In this document: positions 1-5,102 of the stretch, one piece after another
Layout: each line of letters starts with the position of its first letter
How positions within the stretch are numbered: the first letter of the stretch is position 1
Assembly (NCBI GenBank): GCA_021732895.1
Contig: JAKFWE010000383.1
Span: 1-5,102, forward strand
Source of the DNA: Allobosea sp.
GTDB lineage: Bacteria; Pseudomonadota; Alphaproteobacteria; Rhizobiales; Beijerinckiaceae
Direction of reading: 5' to 3'
DNA: 5,102 nt
Program-made: the position numbers and the translations under genes
Notes under the pieces: generated by a model
The model's database searches: none
Told to the model about the DNA's origin: nothing
What the model saw: the letters and a program-made list of their open reading frames with translations, nothing else

Positions 1-1118
1 GGCGAGCGCAGCTCCAGGACGGGCTCGGCGGGCGCGGGCGCGGGCGCCTGTAGCGCGACGGGCGCGCCGCGCAGCCGCGCCTCGGCCTTCAGCCGCTCGG
101 CGACCTGGGCGATGCGAGCCTCGGCGTCGTCCATCTCGGCATGCGCGGTCGCAGGCTTGTCGATGCCCGTGGCGACGACGGAGACGCGCACGACGCCTTC
201 GAGCGATTCGTCGAAGGTCGCGCCGACGATGATGTTGGCCTCGGAATCGACCTCCTCGCGGATGCGGGTGGCGGCCTCGTCGACCTCGTAGAGCTTCATG
301 TCGCGCCCGCCGGTGATCGAGATCAGCAGGCCGCGCGCGCCCTTCATCGAGACGTCGTCGAGCAGCGGGTTGTTGATCGCCGCCTGGGCCGCGGTCAGCG
401 CGCGCTTTTCGCCCTGCGCCTCGCCGGTGCCCATCATCGCCTTGCCCATGCCGCGCATCACGGCGCGCACGTCGGCGAAGTCGAGATTGATCAGGCCCGG
501 GCGGACCATCAGGTCGGTGATGCAGGCGACGCCGGAATAGAGCACCTGGTCGGCCATGCCGAAGGCGTCGGCGAAACCGGTCGTCTCGTTGGCGACGCGG
601 AACAGGTTCTGGTTCGGGATCACGATCAGCGTGTCGACCGCCTCGTTGAGCTCGCCGATGCCGGCCTCGGCCATGCGCATGCGGCGATGGCCCTCGAACT
701 GGAACGGCTTGGTGACGACGCCGACGGTGAGGATGCCCATGTCGCGGGCGACGCGGGCGATCGCCGGGGCCGCGCCCGTGCCGGTGCCGCCACCCATGCC
801 GGCGGTGATGAAGACCATGTGCGCGCCGGAGAGCTGGTCTCGGATCTCGTCGATGACCTCTTCTGCGGCCGCGCGGCCGACTTCCGGCTGGGAGCCGGCG
901 CCGAGGCCCTCGGTGACCTGCAGGCCCATCTGGATGATGCGCGAGGCGCGCGACAGGGCGAGCGCCTGCGCGTCGGTGTTGGCGACGACGAAATCGACGC
1001 CGTCGAGGCCCGCCTCGATCATGTTGTTGACCGCGTTGCCGCCGGCGCCGCCGACGCCGAACACCGTGATCCGGGGCTTGAGTTCCCGGATGTCCGGGGC
1101 TTGCAGATTCATCGCCAT
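1..1118 (-). CDS. ftsZ: Cell division protein FtsZ, tubulin-like GTPase (3' end missing)
   Basis: FtsZ polymerises on GTP into the cytoplasmic Z-ring that organises the divisome. The window holds the first 372 codons. Visible landmarks are the N-terminal nucleotide-binding strand and loop (FGVGGAGGNAVNNM, about residues 20-33), the tubulin signature GGGTGTG at residues 109-115, and the T7 synergy loop NLDFADV at 211-217, whose acidic residues act on GTP in the neighbouring subunit. The core ends near residue 320. An Ala/Pro-rich linker follows and runs off the window, so the conserved C-terminal peptide that contacts FtsA is not seen. Alphaproteobacterial FtsZ is often 500-600 residues, so a sizeable part is probably missing. 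The ATG at 1118 was chosen because GGAAGAGG lies 5 nt upstream; a second in-frame ATG at 1112 is possible. It lies 115 bp after ftsA. Identification is very secure. Confidence 0.98.
   Translation of the reverse strand, partial: MAMNLQAPDIRELKPRITVFGVGGAGGNAVNNMIEAGLDGVDFVVANTDAQALALSRASRIIQMGLQVTEGLGAGSQPEVGRAAAEEVIDEIRDQLSGAHMVFITAGMGGGTGTGAAPAIARVARDMGILTVGVVTKPFQFEGHRRMRMAEAGIGELNEAVDTLIVIPNQNLFRVANETTGFADAFGMADQVLYSGVACITDLMVRPGLINLDFADVRAVMRGMGKAMMGTGEAQGEKRALTAAQAAINNPLLDDVSMKGARGLLISITGGRDMKLYEVDEAATRIREEVDSEANIIVGATFDESLEGVVRVSVVATGIDKPATAHAEMDDAEARIAQVAERLKAEARLRGAPVALQAPAPAPAEPVLELRS
30..47 (-). repeat. Hexanucleotide tandem repeat coding (Ala-Pro)3 in the FtsZ linker
   Basis: Three perfect copies of GGGCGC (plus strand) encode Ala-Pro-Ala-Pro-Ala-Pro, about residues 358-363 of FtsZ. 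This lies in the disordered linker between the GTPase core and the C-terminal peptide. Such linkers vary in length between species, and a perfect hexamer repeat could gain or lose copies by slippage without a frameshift. Confidence 0.8.
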
Positions 1119-1123
1119 GGTTG

Positions 1124-1131
1124 CCTCTTCC
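1124..1131 (-). promoter_or_regulatory. Ribosome binding site of ftsZ
   Basis: GGAAGAGG on the minus strand lies 5 nt before the ATG at 1118. It is a good match to the anti-Shine-Dalgarno sequence and favours this start over the ATG two codons further in. Confidence 0.75.
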
Positions 1132-1175
1132 AGAGTCCGTCCGGCGCCTGGCGGGAGCCGTCCCGATTGCTAGGG

Positions 1176-1200
1176 TCTTCGATGTCAGTCGTTCTTCGAT
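1176..1200. repeat. Direct repeat TCTTCGAT upstream of ftsZ
   Basis: TCTTCGAT occurs at 1176-1183 and 1193-1200, same orientation, start to start 17 bp. The second copy overlaps one arm of the hairpin. A third exact copy lies inside ddl at 3705-3712. The function is unknown; a protein-binding site is possible, as is chance. Confidence 0.5.
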
Positions 1201-1227
1201 CCTGCCGGCGCAACGCCGTCAGGATCG
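1197..1227 (-). promoter_or_regulatory. Strong RNA hairpin in the ftsA-ftsZ gap
   Basis: The arms are CGATCCTG and CAGGATCG (outer, 8 bp) and CGGCG and CGCCG (inner, 5 bp), separated by one A-G mismatch in the minus-strand RNA and closed by a 3-nt loop (TTG). The hairpin starts 7 nt after the ftsA stop codon. It is not followed by a U-tract in the direction of transcription, so a classical intrinsic terminator is unlikely. A role in mRNA 3'-end stability, RNA processing or partial attenuation between ftsA and ftsZ is an inference. Confidence 0.7.
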
Positions 1228-1233
1228 CGTCTG

Positions 1234-2559
1234 CTAGAAACTTTCCTTCAGCCAGCGGCCGACGCGGGAGAAATAGCCGTCCGTACCGGTCACGGAGAAC
1301 GATCCGCTGGCGCGCGGCTCGAAATGCTCGACATGGGCCACCTGCGGATAGACCAGCAGGCCGACCGCGGCCGCGAAGGACGGCCCCTTGCCGGCCTCGG
1401 GCAATCCCTTGATGCCGAGCGGCCGGCCGGTCCGGACATGGCCGCCGAGAATGCGCCGCGCCAGTTCCGGCATGCCGGTGAGCTGGCAGGCGCCGCCCGT
1501 CAGCACGACGCGCCGGCCCGCCTGCGCCGAGAACCCGGCCTGGGCCAGCCGGTCGCGGACCAGCTCGAGAATCTCCTCGACGCGCGGCCTGATGATCCGC
1601 ACCAGATGCGACTTGGCGAGATGGTTCGGCGTGTCGCGCTCGTCGTCGTCGACCTGCGGCACCGCGATCATGTCGCGCTCGTCCGACGCGCTGGCGATGG
1701 CCGATCCGTGCAACGTCTTCAGGCGCTCGGCGGCCGAGACCCGGGTCGAAAGCCCGCGCGCCACGTCCATGGTGATGTGGTTGCCGCCGACCGCGACGGC
1801 GTCGGCATGCACGAGATGACCGCCGGAGAAGACGCCGAGACTGGTGGTGCCGCCGCCCATGTCGATGACGACGACGCCCATCTCGGCCTCGTCGTCGACC
1901 AGCACGGAAAGGCCCGCCGCATAGGGCGTCGCGACCACCGCCTCGACCTCGAGATGGCAGCGCTCGACCGCGAGCATGACGTTGCGCGCGGCCGCCGCCT
2001 CGCAGGCGACGACATGCATGTCGACGGCGAGCCTGGCGCCGATCAGCCCGCGCGGGTCGAGCACGCCGGACACGCCGTCGAGCCCGTAGCCCGTCGGCAG
2101 CGAATGCAGCACAGCCTTGCCGGGCGCGATCGCATGCGTCGCGGCCGCGGCCAGCACCCGCTTGACGTCGCTGTCCTTCACCACGCCGCCGCGCAGATCG
2201 ACGCTCGCCGCGTAGTGCTGCGAACCGAGGCGGCCTCCGGTCAGGTTGACGATGACGGACTGGACCTCGACCTTGGCCATGCGCTCGGCCGCGTCGACCG
2301 CGGCGCGGATGCAGCGCTCGGCGCTTTCGAGATCGACGATCGCCCCGCCCTTCAGCCCGAGCGAGCGCTGGTGGCCGATGCCGATGATGCGCGCCACATG
2401 GGTGCGCCCGCGCAGGCGCTCGTTCGCCTCGGCCGGATTCAGCTCGGCGATCAGGCAGACGACCTTGCTCGTTCCGATGTCGAGAATCGAGAGCGTCGCG
2501 CTCTTGCGCGAGGACAGCGGGCGCATCCTGGGGGTCAGGCCCTGGGACGAGAGGTTCAT
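1234..2559 (-). CDS. ftsA: Cell division protein FtsA, actin-like membrane tether of FtsZ
   Basis: FtsA is an ATP-binding actin homologue that anchors FtsZ filaments to the inner membrane and recruits later division proteins. The product is 441 residues. The actin-fold motifs are in order: phosphate-1 LDIGTSKVVCLIA (26-38), the FtsA-specific 1C domain (about 96-176), phosphate-2 VVVIDMGGGTTSLGVF (229-244) and the adenosine motif VVLTGGACQLTG (351-362). The last residues, GYFSRVGRWLKESF, have the look of the C-terminal amphipathic membrane-targeting helix. The ATG overlaps the ftsQ stop as ATGA, which suggests translational coupling; the local ribosome site is weak (GGCGAGG only 1 nt from ATG). 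An internal ATG at 2526 (residue 12) would also spare all motifs. The gene ends with TAG, followed by a 115-bp gap before ftsZ. The family call is secure. Confidence 0.97.
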   Translation of the reverse strand: MNLSSQGLTPRMRPLSSRKSATLSILDIGTSKVVCLIAELNPAEANERLRGRTHVARIIGIGHQRSLGLKGGAIVDLESAERCIRAAVDAAERMAKVEVQSVIVNLTGGRLGSQHYAASVDLRGGVVKDSDVKRVLAAAATHAIAPGKAVLHSLPTGYGLDGVSGVLDPRGLIGARLAVDMHVVACEAAAARNVMLAVERCHLEVEAVVATPYAAGLSVLVDDEAEMGVVVIDMGGGTTSLGVFSGGHLVHADAVAVGGNHITMDVARGLSTRVSAAERLKTLHGSAIASASDERDMIAVPQVDDDERDTPNHLAKSHLVRIIRPRVEEILELVRDRLAQAGFSAQAGRRVVLTGGACQLTGMPELARRILGGHVRTGRPLGIKGLPEAGKGPSFAAAVGLLVYPQVAHVEHFEPRASGSFSVTGTDGYFSRVGRWLKESF

Positions 2560-3521
2560 GCCTCGCCGCCATTCTTCTTGCCCTTGGTCTTGAGCTGGAC
2601 GGCGCGTGCGCCGGCGCCCTCCTCGGTCAGGCGCAGCGCCACGCGGTCGGGCTGGCGCAGATCGATCGCCAGAATATCCTTCTCCAGCAGCCGAACATCG
2701 CTCTCCAGGGCGATCAGCCGTTTGACCGCCGCCGCCGGCTCGTCCTCCGGCAGGCGAACCTCGACGCCGCCCTCCAGTTTCAGCGTCCAGCGCCGCCCGG
2801 CGACGAGGCTCCCGGCGCGCACGCGCGGCGCCAGCGGCCCGGCTTCCCGGAGCAGGTCGAGATACTCGCGGGCGCGGGTGTTGGCCCCCTCGCCGACGAC
2901 CAGCGGCAGATGCGCGAAACGTCCGTCGTCCATGCGGTCGATCACGGTGCCGTCGGCGGCGATGACGAAGAGCTCGCCCCTGAGTTGCCAGAGCGCATAG
3001 GGCTCGCGCTCGGTCAGCGTGATCGAGATTTCACCGGGATAGAGCTTGCGGATCGTCGCCTGCCGGATCAGCGGCGCGGCCTCGAGGCGCCGGCGCGCCT
3101 CCTCCGCGTCGAAGAAGGGCAGCGAGACCTTGGGATCGATGCCGGCGGTGATCAGGACCTCGATTTCCGACAGCTCGGCGATGCCGGAGATCGTGACGCG
3201 ATCGACGCCGAATCCGACCATGCGCGCCAGCACGTGACGCGGCTCGCCGAGATCATGGCGCAGGGTCTCGACCTGTCCGCCGACGGACATTCCGGCCGCG
3301 GCGCTGGCCCCGAGGAAAGCGAGCGCAAGCCAGGTGCCGATCCGGCGCGGCAGACGCTGGCCGAGCGGCACGGAGACGGCGCTGCGGCGCGCGGCGCGCA
3401 GCCAGCGTGGCGAACGCTCGCCGACCAGCAGTTGCGGCCCGGCGACCGCCGTCGGCGCGCGCGCGACGGGCAGGCCCGCCGCCGCTTTCACCGATCCAGG
3501 GAGGCGTCCTCCACGATCCAT
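2556..3521 (-). CDS. ftsQ: Cell division protein FtsQ
   Basis: FtsQ is a bitopic inner-membrane protein that joins the Z-ring machinery to FtsB/FtsL and septal wall synthesis in the periplasm. The product from the ATG at 3521 is 321 residues. It has an Arg-rich cytoplasmic tail (1-61), one membrane segment (about 62-79, IGTWLALAFLGASAAAGMSV region), a POTRA domain (about 105-172, starting VDRVTISGI and ending with RKLYPGEISITLTERE) and the FtsQ beta domain (about 175-300). A short Lys-rich tail follows. From 3521 it overlaps ddl by 34 bp, with a weak GGTGAG 8 nt upstream. A GTG at 3491 (residue 11) would give a GTGA overlap with the ddl stop. The ATG is preferred because MDRGGRL resembles the FtsQ start I recall from related bacteria, which was not checked. 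Either start keeps every domain. Confidence 0.95.
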   Translation of the reverse strand: MDRGGRLPGSVKAAAGLPVARAPTAVAGPQLLVGERSPRWLRAARRSAVSVPLGQRLPRRIGTWLALAFLGASAAAGMSVGGQVETLRHDLGEPRHVLARMVGFGVDRVTISGIAELSEIEVLITAGIDPKVSLPFFDAEEARRRLEAAPLIRQATIRKLYPGEISITLTEREPYALWQLRGELFVIAADGTVIDRMDDGRFAHLPLVVGEGANTRAREYLDLLREAGPLAPRVRAGSLVAGRRWTLKLEGGVEVRLPEDEPAAAVKRLIALESDVRLLEKDILAIDLRQPDRVALRLTEEGAGARAVQLKTKGKKNGGEA

Positions 3522-4402
3522 TTGACGAGCTCACCGAAGTTCAGGCCCGCATGGGCAGCCAACTCGGGCACCAGGCTGGTCTCGGTCATGCCGGGCTGCG
3601 TGTTGACCTCCAGCCAGACGAGCGTTTCGCTCTCGTCGTCGTAGCGGAAGTCCGACCTGCTGACGCCCCGACACCCGATTGCTTGATGCGCCGTTAACGC
3701 ACACTCTTCGATCTGCTGGTAAATTTTTGGTAAAATTTGCGCCGGGCAAATGTGGATCGAGCCGCCTTTCGTATATTTGGCGTCGTAGTCGTAGAACTCG
3801 CCGGTCGAGGCTTTGATCTCGGTGACGCCGAGCGAGCGGTCGCCCATCACGGCGCAGGTCAGTTCGCGCCCGGCGATGAAGGTTTCGGCCATCAGCATCT
3901 CGCCGCAGGGCCAGTCCGGTCGGGCGATCTCCTGCGGCGGGTGCTCGCGCCCCTTCTTGACGATGACGACGCCGACCGACGAGCCCTCGTCGATCGGCTT
4001 CAGCACATAGGGCGGCGGCAGGACATGGCGCCTGGCCGCCTCGAAGCGCGAGACGTTGACGCCGTGGGCGACGGGCACGCCGGCGGCGGCGACCACCGTC
4101 TTGGCGCGGTCCTTGCGGATCGCCAGCGCCGAGGCGAGCACGCCGGAATGGCTGTAGGGAATCCCGAGGATTTCGAGCATGCCCTGGATCGTGCCGTCCT
4201 CGCCGAAGCGGCCATGCAGGCAGTTGAAGACGACGTCGGGCCTCAGCGCGGCGAGGACCTGGGCGATGTCGCGCTGCACATCGACGCGCGTGACGCGGTA
4301 GCCGACGCTTTCCAGCGCGGCCGCGCAGCCGGCGCCAGTGTCGAGACTGACCTGGCGCTCGACGGACCAGCCGCCCATCAGCACTGCGACGTGTTTGCTC
4401 AT
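3488..4402 (-). CDS. ddl: D-alanine--D-alanine ligase
   Basis: Ddl joins two D-alanines using ATP in the cytoplasm, making the dipeptide that MurF adds to the peptidoglycan precursor. The product is 304 residues, a normal length for the DdlB type, with an ATP-grasp fold. Visible motifs are GGWSVERQVSL (10-20, with the substrate-binding Glu15), HGRFGEDG (63-70), KPIDEGSSVGV (135-145), YDYDAKYTKGGS (204-215, the omega loop with its Tyr), RSDFR (249-253, catalytic Arg) and WLEVNTQPGMTETSLVP (263-279, metal-binding Glu265 and Asn267). The start ATG has GAGGA 5 nt upstream. Residues about 212-246 are coded by an unusually AT-rich patch with two TTA leucine codons, but the frame and flanking motifs are intact. 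The gene follows murB by 90 bp and overlaps ftsQ. Function is secure; the DdlA/DdlB distinction rests on dcw context. Confidence 0.97.
   Translation of the reverse strand: MSKHVAVLMGGWSVERQVSLDTGAGCAAALESVGYRVTRVDVQRDIAQVLAALRPDVVFNCLHGRFGEDGTIQGMLEILGIPYSHSGVLASALAIRKDRAKTVVAAAGVPVAHGVNVSRFEAARRHVLPPPYVLKPIDEGSSVGVVIVKKGREHPPQEIARPDWPCGEMLMAETFIAGRELTCAVMGDRSLGVTEIKASTGEFYDYDAKYTKGGSIHICPAQILPKIYQQIEECALTAHQAIGCRGVSRSDFRYDDESETLVWLEVNTQPGMTETSLVPELAAHAGLNFGELVKWIVEDASLDR
3683..3697. promoter_or_regulatory. CtrA-like box inside ddl (TTGA-N7-TTAA)
   Basis: The plus strand reads TTGATGCGCCGTTAA, i.e. one half-site perfect and the other with one change from TTAA-N7-TTAA. It matches 12 of 15 bases of the perfect box before ddl. 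It lies about 165 bp upstream of the ftsQ start. In Caulobacter an ftsQA promoter is controlled by CtrA, so an equivalent site here is plausible, but the sequence also codes for protein and no clear -10 element is visible. Confidence 0.4.
3717..3738. repeat. 11-bp tandem repeat in the AT-rich patch of ddl
   Basis: TGGTAAATTTT (3717-3727) is followed directly by TGGTAAAATTT (3728-3738), matching at 10 of 11 positions. The unit is not a multiple of three, so it does not reflect a protein repeat; 11 bp is close to one helical turn. A small inverted repeat, ATTTGC (3735-3740) and GCAAAT (3746-3751), adjoins it. The stretch 3711-3740 is 9/30 G+C in otherwise very GC-rich DNA. Confidence 0.7.
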
Positions 4403-4407
4403 GCGGG

Positions 4408-4412
4408 TCCTC
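4408..4412 (-). promoter_or_regulatory. Ribosome binding site of ddl
   Basis: GAGGA on the minus strand lies 5 nt before the ATG at 4402 and supports that start. A short GC hairpin (GCGCG at 4418-4422 and CGCGC at 4426-4430, 3-nt loop) lies just upstream and leaves the site itself open. Confidence 0.65.
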
Positions 4413-4450
4413 GGGTAGCGCGCAACGCGCCGAAGCTGCCGCCGGGGTGG

Positions 4451-4465
4451 TTAATGCAGCGTTAA
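4451..4465 (-). promoter_or_regulatory. Perfect CtrA box upstream of ddl (TTAA-N7-TTAA)
   Basis: On the minus strand the sequence is TTAACGCTGCATTAACC, matching the CtrA consensus TTAA-N7-TTAA plus the trailing C often seen. It lies in the non-coding gap between murB and ddl, 49 bp before the ddl ATG. By eye there are only three TTAA tetramers in the whole window: two here and one in the related site inside ddl. CtrA is the master cell-cycle regulator of alphaproteobacteria and controls division genes in Caulobacter. Whether it activates or represses here cannot be told. I see no convincing sigma-70 -10 hexamer downstream. Confidence 0.65.
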
Positions 4466-4492
4466 GGAATTCGAGAAAAGCCGCCTGGCGAC

Positions 4493-5102
4493 TCAGCGCG
4501 CCCCTTGGGCCGCCACGCCGACCCGCTTGATCTCCCAGTGCAGCTCGACGCCGGAGTTCTCCTTCACGCGGCGCCGCACCTCCTCGCCCAGCCCCTCGAC
4601 ATCGGCCGCCGTCGCGCCGCCGGCATTGATAAGAAAATTGCAGTGCATCTCCGAGACCTGCGCGCCGCCGATGCGCAGGCCGCGGCAGCCGGCGGCGTCG
4701 ATCAATTGCCAGGCCTTGCCGCCGGGCGGGTTCTTGAAGGTCGAGCCGCCGGTGCGCTCCCTGATCGGCTGGGCGGCCTCGCGCGCCGCCGTCACGCGGT
4801 CCATCTCTTCCTGGATCGCTTCCCTGTCGCCCGGCCGCCCCTGGAACAGCGCCGAGGTGAAGACGATGTCGTGGGTCGACGCCGCGCTGTTGCGATAGGT
4901 GAAGCCCATCTGCGCGTGGCTGAACGTCACGATCTCGCCCGCACGCGTGACGCCGCGCGCACTCACCAGCACGTCGGTCGTCTCGCCGCCATGCGCGCCG
5001 GCGTTCATGCGCAGCGCGCCGCCGACGCAGCCGGGAATGCCGCGATAGAAGGCGAGCCCGTCGAGCGAGGCGTCGGCCGCGGCGCGGGCCAATTTGACGT
5101 CA
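4493..5102 (-). CDS. murB: UDP-N-acetylenolpyruvoylglucosamine reductase MurB (5' end missing)
   Basis: MurB is the FAD- and NADPH-dependent cytoplasmic enzyme that reduces UDP-GlcNAc-enolpyruvate to UDP-MurNAc, the second committed step of peptidoglycan synthesis. The window holds the last 202 residues; about the first 100, including the start of the FAD domain, lie beyond the right edge. Visible motifs are GLAFYRGIPGCVGGALRMNAG (FAD-binding region, codons near 5000-5060), FTYRNSA (Tyr loop), GGSTFKNPPG with the catalytic Ser at 4742-4744, the stretch AWQLIDAAGCRG, and LHWEIKRVG near the C terminus with the probable catalytic Glu at 4532-4534. The frame is open to the window edge. The stop is TGA at 4493-4495, followed by a 90-bp gap to ddl. 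The call is secure. Confidence 0.96.
   Translation of the reverse strand, partial: DVKLARAAADASLDGLAFYRGIPGCVGGALRMNAGAHGGETTDVLVSARGVTRAGEIVTFSHAQMGFTYRNSAASTHDIVFTSALFQGRPGDREAIQEEMDRVTAAREAAQPIRERTGGSTFKNPPGGKAWQLIDAAGCRGLRIGGAQVSEMHCNFLINAGGATAADVEGLGEEVRRRVKENSGVELHWEIKRVGVAAQGAR

Noticed and set aside
141..1412. 423-codon open frame on the plus strand opposite ftsZ
   Set aside because: It is a GC-rich antisense shadow of ftsZ and the end of ftsA; its translation is low-complexity Arg/Ala/Asp/His with no recognisable domain.
1109..2572. 487-codon open frame on the minus strand overlapping ftsA in another frame
   Set aside because: The overlapping frame gives complete FtsA with all actin-fold motifs; this one is Arg/Ala-rich and motif-free.
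1324..3000. 558-codon open frame on the plus strand opposite ftsA and ftsQ
   Set aside because: It spans two well-identified genes on the other strand, and its composition is that of an antisense frame.
3531..3749. Small minus-strand frame starting in the ddl AT island, or a frameshift there
   Set aside because: Ddl motifs on both sides of the patch (DAKYTKGGS and GCRGVSRSDFR) are in the same frame, so there is no frameshift, and the small frame has no recognisable content.
3720..3750. Sigma-70 promoter in the AT island
   Set aside because: A TTGCCC -35-like hexamer exists on the minus strand, but no hexamer at 16-18 bp spacing resembles TATAAT; AT-richness alone is not enough.
4470..4492. 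Intrinsic terminator after murB
   Set aside because: The minus strand has GCC-AGGC-GGC followed by TTTT, but the stem is only 3 bp; too weak to call.
5090..5092. TTG as start codon of the gene at the right edge
   Set aside because: The frame stays open to the window edge, and MurB requires about 100 more N-terminal residues, so the TTG is an internal Leu codon.
1..5102. A novel defence, mobile or biosynthetic system
   Set aside because: All coding space is filled by five standard dcw genes in the usual order; no transposase, CRISPR, tRNA, phage or accessory gene is seen.

Overview
The window is a stretch of the division and cell wall (dcw) cluster of a GC-rich alphaproteobacterium. All genes lie on the minus strand. 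In transcription order (right to left) they are murB (5' end cut off by the window), ddl, ftsQ, ftsA and ftsZ (3' end cut off). The order murB-ddl-ftsQ-ftsA-ftsZ, the FtsZ start (MAMNLQAPDIRELKPRITVF), the FtsZ Ala/Pro linker and the Ddl C-terminal motifs point to Hyphomicrobiales (Rhizobiales), perhaps near Bosea, Methylobacterium or Bradyrhizobium. The genus guess comes from memory of protein sequences and was not searched.

Layout: murB occupies 4493-5102 (last 202 residues). A 90-bp gap (4403-4492) follows and carries a perfect TTAA-N7-TTAA box of the kind bound by the cell-cycle regulator CtrA. Next come ddl (3488-4402), ftsQ (2556-3521, overlapping the end of ddl) and ftsA (1234-2559, with a 4-base ATGA overlap with ftsQ). 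A 115-bp gap (1119-1233) holds a strong hairpin and a short direct repeat. Then ftsZ (1-1118) runs off the left edge in its variable linker. No stretch longer than 115 bp lacks a gene.

How the genes work together: MurB and Ddl supply peptidoglycan precursors (UDP-MurNAc and D-Ala-D-Ala). FtsZ forms the cytokinetic ring, FtsA tethers it to the membrane, and FtsQ links it to the periplasmic divisome. The tight overlaps ddl/ftsQ/ftsA imply co-transcription and translational coupling. The gap before ftsZ allows separate control of its level.

The genes are ordinary housekeeping genes, and I see no new system. What merits a second look is regulatory: the CtrA box before ddl; a second near-match to it inside ddl next to a sharply AT-rich patch with an 11-bp tandem repeat, which could be an internal promoter for ftsQA; the hairpin between ftsA and ftsZ; and an octamer, TCTTCGAT, seen twice before ftsZ and once in the ddl patch.
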